Positions 1 to 12,114 of a DNA stretch of 64,000 nucleotides are shown here, piece after piece. Position 1 is the stretch's first letter. Every line of letters begins with the position of its first letter. Location of the stretch: the NCBI GenBank assembly GCA_010279815.1, contig QEOQ01000493.1, positions 558,540-622,539 of the forward strand. Reading direction: 5' to 3'. This DNA comes from Brachionus plicatilis. Taxonomy: Eukaryota > Rotifera > Eurotatoria > Ploima > Brachionidae. The translations under genes were made by a program, and so were the position numbers. The notes beneath the pieces were generated by a model. It was not told where the DNA came from. It was given only the letters and a program-made list of their open reading frames with translations, and did no database searches.

Positions 1-190
1 TATTATTACCCAGCCGAAACCCGTACCCCTATTTTTTAAGATGAAAGAGGTTTAAACATTCGTCCCGTACTGCAGAGATATTTTAAAATTTTTCTACACT
101 TAGCGGGTTTTGAACCCTCGATCCTCTGCTTACATGACTTACACACAAACTATTCGAGCTCTATTGCCGCAAAAAGCTCGAATAGAATTT
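1..190 (-). mobile_element. tRNA-derived SINE-like fragment
   Basis: Read on the minus strand, 105-117 is GGGTTCAAAACCC preceded by GAGGATCGA, a good match to the B box (T-psi-C arm) of a Pol III tRNA promoter. About 35-50 nt upstream (around 150-165) is an A-box-like GAGCTCGAATAG. The part after the tRNA-like head runs to the window edge with an A/T-rich tail ending in ATAATA, as in a SINE. Positions 150-160 and 175-185 are perfect 11-bp inverted repeats (ctattcgagct/agctcgaatag) with a 14-nt loop. A true tRNA is unlikely because no acceptor stem closes. The element may continue outside the window. Confidence 0.4.
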
Positions 191-1907
191 GCTCTTAAAT
201 TGTCTCAGCAGCATCACTTTTAGCATTGGAAAGTTAACATTTTTTTTTATTTCAGAATTTTTTATGATTTAAAAAGAAACTGAAACCTTGCAGAGTTAAT
301 ATTTTTTTTAGCTATGTATTTAATTCATTATATTTAAATATAATTTAAATTTTCAAAGGCAACAACACATTTTATATTTTTTGCTGCAAATGGTACAATA
401 GAAAGCTGGAATTTTTCAATTCTTTTTTTTAATAAGATTATAAGAATTGTAAGGCAACTTGATGTTCATAATAATGATCACATAATTAAAAATTTGATTA
501 ATTAAAGTCATAATAAAATTATAAAAAAAATTTATATTTCTTTTTTTTTAAATTTAACATCAAATATTTAACATTTTATATTAAAAAATATTTTATTCCT
601 ATTGATCTATAATTAATTCTTCTAAAATATTTTTCTGAAAACTCTTGAGACAAAATTAAAATCCATCATAACCAAATTATGGCTGAAACAAAGGTTTTTA
701 AATGTTATTTCAATATTAAATAATATTTAATTTTTATTACTCAAGATAAAATTAATAAATTTTTTCTTAGTTAAAGGATAAAAAAAAATATTTCTAAAAA
801 GATTTTGATTTATGGTTAGAAAAATTGATTAAAATTTTTTTTTAAATTTAAAATTTTGATTTGAAATTTACATTCGATCTTGAACTTCAATTTGCCGAAT
901 AAAAAAGCAGAAAATAAAAAGCCAAATCGCACCACCATGATAATACAATTGAAAAAATGTTTGTCTTAAGTTAAAGATTTGCACAGGAAGATGAGGAAAA
1001 GTATTTTATTAGCATTTATGACCGTTTCATTTTCAGCATACTAAGGAACCAATTTTAAACTTAACTCATTCCTTCTTTCTTTATCCTTAATTGTCTGTTC
1101 AAAATTTAAAATATTTATAAAAGTATACATTCTTTAATTTGTTAAACAAAAGTGCTTGCTAGATGATTTATTGTAAATCTTGAAATTAATTTTTTTTAGA
1201 TAAATTTAAAACATATTAAAGATAAATCAATCACCAAGAAAATTTTCTATTGATTTATTATGGAATATTTGTTATCATTGAATTAAATTCGATTGATATT
1301 TAAACAAACCTTAAAAAACCCAAATTTTATCAGCAGCATAATATCTCGACTAATTTTAAGACTAATTTAATACATAAAAATCTTTATATAAATCATGCAA
1401 ATTTAAATAAATAATTTAAAAAATAAAGATGTATTGATAAATACCAATTTTGGTATTTTTTTTATTTCATTTTGTTCTCTTTTATTCTAAAGCCTGATTG
1501 TATTATCTAAGAATCATCACTTGTTAGTAAAGCCAAAATTCTAATAAATACGTAATAAGGATATTGTTTATTTGGCTCCAGTATCTGGCCAATTATTTCT
1601 CAAATCCAAAATTATGATTTCTGAGAAATGAGCAAATGACTGATTTAGAGGATAATGCCATTGAGTTTTGTCAGCTCATTTATGATTCTGCAATTGAACC
1701 CGAATAAAAAATTCAAATAATGTATTCTAGGATTTATTTTTTAAAATAAAGACATAAATATTATAAAATAAAAAAGAAGAGAAAAATGTGTCCAAAAAAA
1801 TAAATAAAACAAATAATTGCGTCAATTTAATTTTTAAAGGTTTAAAAATAAAAAAAAAAAAAGATGTAAAGAAAAATTAATAAAATATCTAATCTAATTT
1901 AGATAAT
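191..1907. other. AT-rich intergenic stretch
   Basis: No coding signature, RNA gene or clear transposon was seen. It holds homopolymer A and T runs and short TTAATTAA-type words. Several AATAAA words lie near 1740-1860, but no transcript can be assigned to them. Confidence 0.6.
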
Positions 1908-2961
1908 TTAGTTAGCTTCAATTTCTTCATTGAAATTGACTGTTTTCTTTGACAAGCTAGCTAAAGTCTTGCTCGAATCGTCAATATGAATTATGGGTCT
2001 GGGCTTTGGTCGATCGGCGTCCACAAACAAATTTCTAAGTCTTCTGGTCGGCTCTCTGAATGATTGCTCGACCCTAGCTAGCAATTTATCGGTCTCGGTA
2101 CCAGCCGATTCATAGCTTTTCAAATTGGGCCGTTTGAGCACACGTCTTCCGCTTCGAGTAAACACCTCGGGTTCAACCGAATACTTTTCTCTTGTTCTTT
2201 CGATTCTGGGCAAAATAGCCAGTTCGATTCTGTTTCTGGGATTCAACGTTTGAATGTCGTGCTCAAGTGTTTTTAGCTTGTTGTCCATTTCAGACTATGA
2301 GGACAAAAAGTGTGTCATCACCAAAAGAAAGAAAAAACAAAAATTTTTTTTTTATTTGATCAATACCTGAAATTTTCTGTACTGGGTCACCGGTCCCTTC
2401 ACATCTTTTTTTGCATCATCCAAAGCGTCCACATAAAAATGCTCATTGGTGTAAGTTTCCAAGTCTCTGGACGCTTCCAAATCACTTTCGTGTCTTTTTT
2501 TCATTTGACTCACACAAAACTCTTGACTTTTGAGTCGTTCCATGATGTTTTTGTATCTCTGCTCCCTGGCTAGTTCGTACTGCTTTTGCTTTTGTTCTTG
2601 TTCCATGTCCCACAACTCGAATTGCTTTTCAAGAAAAAAAAAATAAAAAAAAAAAAATAAGAAAAGAAAAAATTTTTTTATTAAAATTAAAAATTTATTT
2701 ATTAACTTCTAATTTATTGATAAGCCTTTTTTGTCTGTTCTCTCTCATACGAGACATTCGCGGACTATTGTCCAGCCATTTGGATTTGAGCGCTTGGTCA
2801 GGGTCGTAAAAATCGTAGAAGTAGTCGTTCAAAGTTGGCTCATCCCTGACTGGCGACTGTGAGGATTGGATTGAACGGACCGCCGCTCTCAGCGAGTACT
2901 CGTCCAAGTCAGAGCTTAGATATCGTGGGCGGCGCGTAACAGATTCGTATCCTCGGGGCAT
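1908..2961 (-). CDS. Three-exon gene for a charged, coiled-coil orphan protein
   Basis: The inferred join on the minus strand is 2961-2707, 2633-2367 and 2294-1908, giving 302 residues. Both introns (73 and 72 nt) are phase 0 with GT..AG ends. The start MPRGYE has an AAA immediately before the ATG. Residues about 85-125 are rich in E, K, Q and R (WDMEQEQKQKQYELAREQ) and should form a coiled coil. The C-terminal third is basic with several Arg-rich segments (SGRRVLKRP, EPTRRLRNLF) and ends in an acidic tail. There is no signal peptide or membrane segment. I do not recognise the family. A cytoskeletal or ciliary scaffold would suit the composition, but nothing specific shows it. Splicing consistency across two introns makes it very likely a real gene. 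Confidence 0.7.
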
Positions 2962-5073
2962 TTTAAAACTCTAAAACAAAGCCAATAAATTTTATAGCTG
3001 AGAAATGAGAAATGGTTTTTAATTAGAGTTTTTATGTTGGTTGTTTTAAAGGCCTTAGTTGAGTAGAAAATCTGCTAATAGAATTCAATTGGGAATCGTT
3101 TTTCAACTAACCATAAGTTTAAATTAATGATGGGAAATTCCAATTGAGGAGTTTGAGCTAAATCGATTAAGTAATCGAATACGGCTTGCTAAATCCAATC
3201 GACTTTCTATTCTCTATTATCTGAACTGAGCAAAATGATTTGCGTAGCAATAACAAAAAAAAAAAAGCTTTGAAAAATGCTCAAGATTCAAGGTACACAT
3301 AAAAAGAAGCTTGAGCTTATGTAAAAGTTTAATTTATTCTAATTAATAATAATGGATTAACCAAGAAAGAGAGAAAAAGTAGGAGAAAGAGAGAGATTAG
3401 ATTGGGCTGTCTTGGAATCGAATCGAAATATAAATCAACTTGTTTGCTGAAATTCGAGATTCATGCAAACGAAAATTGAAGCTAATTGTCGAGTTTTATG
3501 ATCTCTTGTGGCAATGACTTGTGAAGTGTTTGGCGTTTGCCAAAATGTTTTTGTTCGAGTCTGAGCCAATTTTGTTCCAATAAAAAAACTCTTAGACTAA
3601 TTTTCAGACAAAAAATTACAGAAAACAAATTGCAGTACTTTGAATATCTATAATCTTTTTTTTTTTCTGTTAAATGGAAAATCAATTATGTTTGTACATC
3701 CGCATTATTAGTATGGAATGAACAATCAATTGGCTTTGTTTGTTCGTGTTTGGCAGCATTAAAAATTAAAAAAATCTAAATTGATTAATTTGTTGAACAA
3801 ATTTTTTTTTTTTTGAAAAAAATCTCTTTCAATTTAGAAATAATATTTATTACCTAGAAGAAAAAAAAACTTGAAAATTATTTGAAAGTTATTTAATATT
3901 CAGATAAATGGAGAATTTTGATAAAAAATTTTTAAAGTTAATTGATATAGCAATAGCAATTCATAATTTTTTGACCAACAATTAACTTGACAATTAAAAA
4001 GTCACATTAAATTGATTGTTTATTAAAACAATTTTAATTTATTTTTTTCATTCGATTCAAATAATTTAAATAAAAGTCAAAATTAAAATAAATCTAATTT
4101 TTAAAAAACAAATTTTTGGCACAGGTTTATTTGAATTATTTATTTTTTGATTTTCAAAAATGGATCAGTCTCGAAATTAAAAATAAAAAAAAGTCCCAGT
4201 AAAGATAATAAAAGGTAGCAATTATACAAGACAGTTTTGTCAAGCATGATGATAAATTGATGCTCTATTTTGAATCGATTGTTTAATATTTTTTAAAGAT
4301 TTTACTAATTTGCTTTAATTAAAAGTGTACAATTTTATTGGAAACATGCACAACAAATATTTAAAATTCCGAGTTTATTCCAAGTTATTGTCGAGAAAAA
4401 AAATCATTAATAATTATTGATCTAGATTTGTAAAATAAATTCAAAAATTCAATTGAACTATTTTTTTGCAAGCGTCTAGCCTTTAAAATCACTTTTGACT
4501 ATCTATTGAAAAAAAAATAAATTTTTTTTTGTAAAAAATTTATTTGTTAAAAAAAAAGAATATTTTTTTTCACTCATACTCCAATCTATGCAAATTAAAA
4601 ATCAACTTGAAATCAATTTTAACTTTAATTTATATATAAATGTGAATACAAAAATTCAATTCAATTTTGTGCATATGTTTTTGTTTCTAAATGGACTTGA
4701 TTTTTGTTAAACAACGATCATACCACGCTGCACAATTATAAAAAGTTAAATTTTGTTAAATGTTATTTTTTTTTTCAAAATTGATAGACTTTTGATTAAT
4801 TAAACAAGATTCTGTATTACCTTTTGTTTTTTTATTTTTTTTAAGAATTTTTCTTTTTTTAAATTATTCTCTACACACATTTAATTTAAAAATCCTAATA
4901 ACTGAACGCATTGAATTCAAATTTCAAATAAACATAATTTGAAATATACTTTAGAGCAATCACATTATCCATGTTTTTCTTCGAAATTTACCACATTTGT
5001 TTCATAATTTGAAAGTGAATTTTTTTAACCGAACACATCTCATTTAGATCTCTGTTAATTAATGATCTGACAA
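2962..5073. other. Intergenic region between the orphan and zinc-finger genes
   Basis: The two flanking genes are divergent, so both promoters should lie here. A purine-rich block (GAGAAAGAGAGAGA) sits at 3365-3395, and poly-T/poly-A runs are frequent. No conserved coding exon was seen. TTTTAG at about 2975, just upstream of the minus-strand ATG, could be the 3' end of a 5'UTR intron. Confidence 0.5.
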
Positions 5074-7443
5074 ATGATTCAATCTCAAAAGCAGACAATA
5101 CACATTGGCCCAAGCAACGGCAGCGCCACATTGAAGTACATTTGTGAAGTGTGCGGCGAACTGTTCGACTCCATCGACTTTCTAAAGCAGCACTTGAGCG
5201 TTCACGCTACCAACTCAAAGCTAGTTCTCAATTCCAAGATTAGCTCGATTTTAAGCTTTGCCAAAAATAAAAAAATCTGCTCGTCAGCAATCAGCATTCC
5301 CCAATCCATGACTGTATTCAATCTCAAAGACATATCGTCAAAAATAGGCACATCACAAATCGCATCACAAACAACTACGGTCACCAGTCCGCCCATCATA
5401 AACACTAATGCAAATATTCTTCAAAATAAAAATGGTTTGTTTGTTTTTTATTTGTTTTTATTTTTATTCATAATTTTAAAAAAAAATTTAATAAATTTTA
5501 TTCTTTTTTTTTTGTTCTTTAATTTTTTTGTTCCAACCAGATACTTTGACAAAAGCAGACCACAACCACAACACCAACCACAACACCAACCAAAACAACA
5601 ACAACGACCAGAACAACAATTCGTGTGTGTTCAAAACAGTGTATCAACTGGAAGAGCCGATCAATTTTTATGAGCTAAAAAATGAGAAACTAATCAATCT
5701 AACACCAAGTATTCTAGGTGCAAATCAGCAATTAGCTTTTTTCCAGTCGTCTGAGTTGGCTGGCTCGTCACCAAATTTGGCCCAATTTACATCGCTTCCC
5801 TACCATTATTCAGAAAATGAAAGCATCTACGTTTGTAACCTATGCAATTGTACATACGATTCTCTGCGCAGCATTAAAGCTCATTTATGGAAGCATTCTG
5901 GTCACCGAGAGCTCTCCTATCCAATAAACGATCACGGCAGCAGAAGTAATTTATTAAATCAACTTTATTTTTTAAACAAATTAAACAAATAAATTCTTTA
6001 TTTTTTCTTCTTTTCATTTTTTCAAAATAAAATTTTTAATATTCAATGTTTAATTTAGTCGCTGAATCGACCGGTAAGCCCATAGTTACTCTAAAGGCAG
6101 AAACAAGCCGTAAAACAATTCGTTCACTGCAAGTGCCCATGAGTCAGACAGCGGCAGACAAGACAAAGCCAAGTGAGGGTGACAAGTGTGAACAAGTGCG
6201 CCAGAGCGGTGGTAGCGGTGGTGGCATATGCAGTGCTTTGTTGCAAGTGATTGAAAAGCTACGCGAGACTGAGTCTGAGCACAAAGAGGCAAAACCTTCC
6301 AAGAGAAAATGTCACACAAGCGACAAAGTAGAAGCTAGCAAGGAGCCCAAGATGCGCAAAAAGCGCAAAACAAGTCAAAAAGTAAACCAATTGATTCAAA
6401 TCCAGGACCAAATAAACATGAACAATATAAAGCAACAGGAAGTGATTAAAAATATGCTTAGCAATCAGGAGCAAGAGTGTCGCATTGAGACTAGTGTCGT
6501 AAATAGTCTGTATGAGGACGACGATGATTGTCTTTTGTTGAACAACCCAGCCAAACAACAAGATAGTGTCGAGAGCAGCACGTTTGTGTGTCATTTGTGC
6601 CACACGTTTGCCAAGGACATGTATCAGCATCAATGTGTTGACCAAGGCGGTGACCAAGGCGGTGATCAAAACGAGCATGACAAAACATTAGATGAGCATT
6701 ATGCAATTTACATGTGCCATTTGTGTGCAAGTGAGCGACCCATGGTCGGCTATCATAAGCAGCATCAAGATAAGCATTCTTTTTACTTTAAGTACTTTGA
6801 AGATGTCAATCTGCTCAAGAGTCACTTTGAAAGCGAACATTGTGTAAAAAACGAGAAATCAATTGCTGAATCAAGCGGCCAATCGTTGCCAAATGATCTC
6901 AAAGTCACCAATTTGTCTTTGTTCACCAGTGTGAATAAGAAAAACTGCGACATGATCAAACTATTGGAGTTGTTGGCAAATAACGATGGTTGTGAACAAT
7001 ATGTGTGCGGTTTGTGTCCGTACGTGTGCCATCATCTGCCTTCGCTCAAGTCTCACATGTGGAGCCATGTGACAAACGACAAGTTCGACTACTCGATAAA
7101 CACGTCGATTATAAACGCGGCATTGGACTACGAGACTAAAATTAGTCGAAGTTTAGCTCTAATCAACAATTCGATCAGATTTCGCAAGAGCTTTTGCAGC
7201 GATGATTCCAAAGAGGACTCGGACTCGGCCAGTGAAAGTGACGAGCTTAACTTTAGTCTAGATAAAAAAATAGAGGACATTTTGCAAATGATTAATTTTA
7301 GAGAAATGGAGAAAAAATGTTTGTCTGATGGTCACGCTGAGCCCAAAAAACTAAATAAGTCTATAGTGGCCTTTAGATGTTCCAAATGTTCATTTGAAAC
7401 AGTCGATTTGTGTATTTTAAGACTTCACAAAAGAAATCATTGA
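5074..7443 (+). CDS. C2H2 zinc-finger protein, three exons
   Basis: The join 5074-5434, 5541-5945, 6059-7443 gives 716 residues, with introns of 106 and 113 nt and consistent phases. C2H2 fingers are visible at residues about 22-44 (CEVC..HLSVH), 217-239 (CNLC..HLWKH), 473-495 (CHLC..HQDKH), 570-592 (CGLC..HMWSH) and 694-716 (CSKC..HKRNH, the very C-terminus). A degenerate one near 431-448 (CHLC..HQC) lacks normal spacing. Between fingers 1 and 2 lies an Asn/His tract. A basic patch near 345-361 (KPSKRK, RKKRKTS) is a likely nuclear localisation signal. Fingers are scattered singly rather than in a tandem array, as in large regulators such as ZNF507/ZNF462-type proteins, but I cannot assign orthology. 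The role inferred from the family is nuclear DNA or RNA binding. Confidence 0.85.
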
Positions 7444-8405
7444 ATGTAGTATTATTTTTTTTTGCTTTTGTTTTTTAGTTTTCTTTTTTTTTTGTTTTTT
7501 AGTTTTTTTTTTTCTTCAAAAACCAGTGAAATATGTTATTTTAGTTTTACTATTTTTTTATTATAATTATCAGTATTACTATTATTCAATGTTCGTATTT
7601 CGGATCATCATTTTAATTTTCTTTCAAAGTTTTAACACCAAAATATTTAGAAATAAACAATTTAGACAATTAATTAATTTTCTTTTTTTTTTACCTCAAA
7701 AGCCTTTTTTGGGTTGACATTTCTTCTTCTATAAAGAGATCAATAGTCTTTTTCCACTAAAATAAATTCGAATCTAATATCAAATTTTAAATTTAATTTT
7801 TTTTTTTAAATCAAAAATAATCAATAATCAAAAAATTCAAATATTATAAAAGCTTTTTTAATAACAGTTAAGTATGATCTGAGAAACATTAGCTTGTTTT
7901 ATAGTCCATCAAAAGGAAAATGGAGAGTATACGTTCATGTATTTTTATAACAAAACTTTAGTCTAGATTTGAATCATTTTTGTTGAAGAATTGAAAAAAA
8001 TGTCAGCTTGTATCTAATTAAAATTTTAAATTTTTAATTAAATTATTAATTAAGCAAAAACAATTTTTTATTATTACAATTATTGATTGTGAATAAATGG
8101 ATTCAATCGGCCAAGTAAATTGATATGACACTTTTTAATAATAAAAAAAAATTACTTTTTATATTTAATATAATTTATGCTTGTTATTCACAACTGTATG
8201 TAAAAATACTTTTCAGTTTTTTAATGGTTGTATTGGAGAAAAAATCGTGGACATGTTATAAGATTTGTATATGAGGTTGAGAGCAGTTTCTGTGTTTATT
8301 AGTCGAATTATTATATTGCTTAATAGAAGTTAATTAATTAAAAAAAGTGCTAACTTAATTTGATTTATTTTTTGAAAATTTTTTTTTAAAAGCGCACAAT
8401 ATTAA
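7444..8405. other. AT-rich intergenic stretch
   Basis: This is the downstream region of the zinc-finger gene, with dense poly-T in the first 100 bases. No gene is supported. A short open frame at 7526-7717 encodes only F/Y/I/L low complexity. Confidence 0.5.
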
Positions 8406-8956
8406 CACTAGAAGCACCAAAACGAGTCATTTTGACTCGTTATGAAAATTAAGGAATAAATCATATTTTTAATGTTCAAATTTATTTAAATTATTAAATT
8501 AATTGAATAAAAATAGTAAGTTAATTAATTTTAGTCTTTTCTCAGGCCTTATAAAATATCCATGGTCAATCGCACTTTTTACAAATACTCTCTATTTCTT
8601 TTGTACAATATCCTCACCCTGCTTTTTTACAATTTGAACAAATTTTTTTTATTTGAATTTAGAAAGTTATTTTTATTTTTAATGCTGAAAAAAAATTATT
8701 CTCAAAAAAAAAATACTTAGACTTTAGCGGCCAAACACTGAAAAAAGAGTCATTTTGACTCGTTGGTGCTTCTAGTAGTATATACTTGAATTGGCACAAA
8801 GACAAATTTTTTTGAATTTAAATTTAGTTAATTTAGAAAGTTATTCTTATTTTTATGCTGATAAAAAAAATTTATGCTAAAATAACAAAAATTGACTTTG
8901 ATTTTAGCGGCCAAAAATCGTAAAAGAGTCATTTTGACTCGTTGGTGCTTCTAGTG
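8406..8956. mobile_element. piggyBac-like non-autonomous element with TTAA target duplication
   Basis: The element begins CACTAGAAGCACCAA at 8406 and ends with the reverse complement at 8956. It is flanked on both sides by TTAA (8402-8405 and 8957-8960), the piggyBac target-site signature. Each end carries GAGTCATTTTGACTC, a self-complementary subterminal motif. The right end is present twice: a 145-160 bp segment at about 8630-8777 recurs at 8795-8956, each copy finishing GGTGCTTCTAG. On the minus strand at about 8560-8640, a broken frame reads CKKAG.GYCTKEIESICKKCD, resembling the cysteine-rich zinc-ribbon that ends piggyBac transposases; this is tentative. The copy is about 551 bp and cannot encode a transposase. 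Confidence 0.75.
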
Positions 8957-8960
8957 TTAA

Positions 8961-9630
8961 GGGTAATATAAATTAAATTGATTATAGCTATTGAATAAAC
9001 TAAAAGAAACGCTCTTAGAACAAACTCAATAATTTCTTTCCACCTCTTAAATAGTCTATTGCTTACCAAATATATTTTAGATACTATTCAGAAAGATGCA
9101 AAAAACTTGCCTACTCCAAATGGTACCCTTAAAAGTTCTCCTATCAAACAATTGTTCATATTCTAAGAACCATTAATTTATAGTTTAATTACTTTATTCT
9201 CTTGTAACCTCAAATTTATTCGCATTTTAATTTAATTAACTTACTTTAAGTTGTTTCTGAAAAAAGAAAAAAAAAGAAAAAGAATAACAAAATTTAATAT
9301 TCAAAGGTTTATCTCGGAACAACCTTGGAAGTACATCTCTTAAAAAATTCATTAGTGTGGTAAGCTTAACTAAAGAAAGTTGAAGAAATATTCTAACACT
9401 AAAAAATATTATCAAGTAATCAATATTAAATTATCAAGCAATGAAGAGAACTTATCAATTTTTTTATTTAATTAAACTCACAAATTAAAAATTTAAGCAA
9501 TTTAAAAAAAACTAAAAATAAAGTAAAACTACACTGCATTGTTCCCAAACACTTTAGAAAGCCTAGAATTTAAACCTGTGAATAATAATTATTTATTATA
9601 AACTAAACATCCTCCGTGACTTGTTATTTA
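8961..9630. other. AT-rich intergenic stretch between two transposons
   Basis: No gene or clear element was seen. Low-complexity A/T words predominate. Confidence 0.4.
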
Positions 9631-10012
9631 CAGTAAATCTCGCAAAAATGTAACGTTACCGTAAGCGTTACCGTAAGCGTAAGCGAATTAACAAAGTTTT
9701 TAATTTTAATTTTTATTCAAAAAAAAATTAATTCTTGTTCAGCTTAAATTAATTAATAAAAAAAATTGATAAAATAAAGTAATGATTAAATAATTTATTT
9801 ATTTATTTCAAAATTTTTAAGATAAACAGTATCAATAATTAATTTGAAAATAAAAAATCATTTAAAATTTTCAATTCGAAATTTTTTATATAAAATTTGA
9901 GAATGTAAAGCTTATGGTAGCTGCTAAGACTAATAGTAAAATTAACGCTCACAAGCTTACGCTTACGGTAACCGTTACCTTAGGTAACGTTAAATTTTTG
10001 CGAGATCTACTG
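9631..10012. mobile_element. MITE with about 55-60 bp terminal inverted repeats and TA target sites
   Basis: The left end CAGTAAATCTCGCAAAAAT (from 9631) is matched by the inverse of the right end (to 10012). The inverted similarity continues through the GTAACGTTACCGTAAGCG repeats for about 60 bp. TA lies on both sides (9629-9630, 10013-10014), and CAGT termini with TA duplication are typical of Tc1/mariner-superfamily elements. The element is 382 bp with no coding capacity. Confidence 0.7.
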
Positions 10013-10059
10013 TAAATAAATAAATGACTCGATTTAACTATTAATGATCTATCAATGAG

Positions 10060-10335
10060 TTGATGTAAAGCCTAAACAAAATGCCTGATACCAGAAGATA
10101 CGACTTGAGAAGTAAAAAACCGTCTTCCAAGATATAACTTTTTTGCTAATAAAGTTGTGAATGAGTGGAACAAATTATCAGAAGAAATAATAAATGCAAA
10201 TTGTCTTAACAGTTTACAAGACAAAGATTGATCGGTGGTTGGCGAAGCGTATTGTAAAGACTGCTATGGCTAATTAAAGCTTCGCATGGAGAATCTCCAA
10301 GTTGCAGTTAATTTTTATTACTACTACTACCTAAC
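10060..10335 (+). mobile_element. Degraded 3' end of a non-LTR retrotransposon
   Basis: Conceptual translation with frame breaks gives RRYDLRSKK..S then VVNEWNKLSEEIINANCLNS. This is the characteristic C-terminal end of LINE ORF2 proteins (the R.V..WN.LP/S..V..A..S/N pattern of CR1- and RTE-type elements). The relic ends in an ACTACTACTAC microsatellite near 10320-10330, a common 3' tail of such elements. Stops and frameshifts make it dead. Confidence 0.6.
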
Positions 10336-11198
10336 AGTAATAAAAATTACTGTACTACTATTAAACAATTACTTTTGTTACCTTTTGAATAAATTAAATG
10401 GTTATTAAGATCATTCTAATTAAGAATTCGAAAAAAAAGAAATTGATTAAAACTTAAAGCGCCCTTTTTAAATGATCAAACAAATCATTTTTATGTAAAT
10501 TAAAAAATATTTAAAAAAATAAAATGGAAAAATGTTTTCGATAAACACTTTTGGTGAGATATTTATTAATTTTAAACTATGAATTCAGTAGCGATTTTAA
10601 ATTTGACTTATTGAACTCAAAAATAAAATAAATATTATGAATTTTATTTTTATTTTTTTGAAGATTAAAAAATCTATATCCAATTTAAAAATCAAAAATA
10701 AAATGATCATCAAACCTTAATTTGATTAAATTAAATTTAGAGAAAAATTATAATTTAATATAATTTGGACTGAGAAAAATTCAAAATCGTTGTCAAAGCA
10801 TTTTGAAATTAGTAGTTAATTTTTATTCTAATTTCGTAAAAAAATACATTGTTTAAAAAATAAAATACGTTTAATTAGCAAAAAATCCATTTATACTAAA
10901 CATTTAACTTCAATTTTTCTATATTTATGAATAATGCTGAAACAAGAATATAATTATAAATAGTAAAATAAGCACTGCTTAACTAAGAATTGAAAAAAAA
11001 TAAAAATAAAATTTCAAAAATCACGAATTTGCGATTGATTCGTGATTTTTAAATTTATGCAAGAGAACAAAATAAAAGTTATTGTTTTGTCTAGTTGGTT
11101 ATGTTTCTAAAACACTAAGCTTAACATAAAAAAATAAAAATTTGTACGAAATAAATATTTTTAATCTGAAGTGAATGTAAATTTCTGAGCTCAAAAAA
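10336..11198. other. Intergenic stretch upstream of CYBA, with one hairpin
   Basis: This is mostly A/T runs. A perfect 13-bp inverted repeat (aaaaatcacgaat / attcgtgattttt, 11016-11028 and 11038-11050, 9-nt loop) stands about 150 bp before the CYBA start codon. No other gene signal was seen. Confidence 0.45.
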
Positions 11199-11871
11199 AT
11201 GGCTAGCATATTATGGTCTTTTTTTGCCAATCAGCACGGTATCATAACAGCACCGCGTAATTATATCAAATACTTTCTAAAAATAAAACTAAAATATTTA
11301 TAATTAAGTTCTATTCATCGGAGGTCTTTTGGCTATAATTGGAAGATACTTTTGGTGGCCAGTCGGTATCTATACACTGTAAATTTAAATTTATTTTAAA
11401 AGAAATTTTCTTAATTAAAACATAAAATCTTTAGAGTGTTGTCTTTTCTTGTTTTTGTGTTCGAATATCCCAAAAGTGGCAGACCACCTAGCTCTCGAAA
11501 TCTCACTCAAACAAACCACTCACGACCTTATCAACAGTTTCTTGCAAATTTACTGTCAAAATTGGGCTGCTTTTATGTAAACTATTTGCCAAGGAGCATT
11601 ATGTATTTTGTGCTCGGCATACCATGCTTGCTTAGTTTGTCAACAATATTGCCAGGAATTAACCTTTTAATCACGGCTATTCTTTATTTAATAGTATTTA
11701 TTTTTTAATTAATTTTGTACAAGAAAAAAAGATAATTTTTATTTTTCTTAGGGATTTTTCAAAAAAGAATGTTGGGTCAAAATCGAACAAAAAGAGGAAA
11801 TGTACCGCAGAATAACAGTGTTACAAGCGCCAGAGCGGCCTCCGCCAAGAACATTTAGCGAGTTGAATTAA
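11199..11871 (+). CDS. CYBA: Cytochrome b-245 light chain, p22phox
   Basis: The join 11199-11256, 11309-11378, 11435-11693, 11752-11871 gives 168 residues. The introns are only 52, 56 and 58 nt, with GT..AG and matching phases. It starts MASILWSFFANQHGII, followed by GGLLAIIGRYFWWPVGIYT, a VFVFEYPKSGRPP loop and two further hydrophobic segments. This is the order and sequence pattern of p22phox (W..WANEQ, GGIV...GRF...W..G.Y, V.LLEYPRG). The tail PERPPPRTF resembles the Pro-rich SH3-docking site. p22phox is the membrane partner that stabilises NOX NADPH oxidases. It is shorter than the 195-residue human protein, mostly after the Pro-rich site. AATAAA follows at 11929. The HSD17B12-like gene starts 243 bp downstream on the same strand. 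Confidence 0.85.
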
Positions 11872-12114
11872 AATATTTTCTTGAACATTTATTTAAGAAA
11901 TTAAAAATGAAATTTTTTTATACTTTCAAATAAAAGTGACTGTGGCAATTATTAATTGTTTTTATTTTTTGACAAAGTAAAAATTTAAAAAGTTTTGCTC
12001 TTAGCTATAGAACAAAAATAAATAAATTATATTAGATTTTATTCAAAATCATTTGAATTTTAATGTGCTCATTCTAAATTTTTATTTCGATAAAAAAGCA
12101 TTTTTACTTCCAAA

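Noticed and set aside
7526..7717. 63-codon frame after the zinc-finger gene
   Set aside because: Only F/Y/I/L low complexity from a T-rich stretch; no splice or start support.
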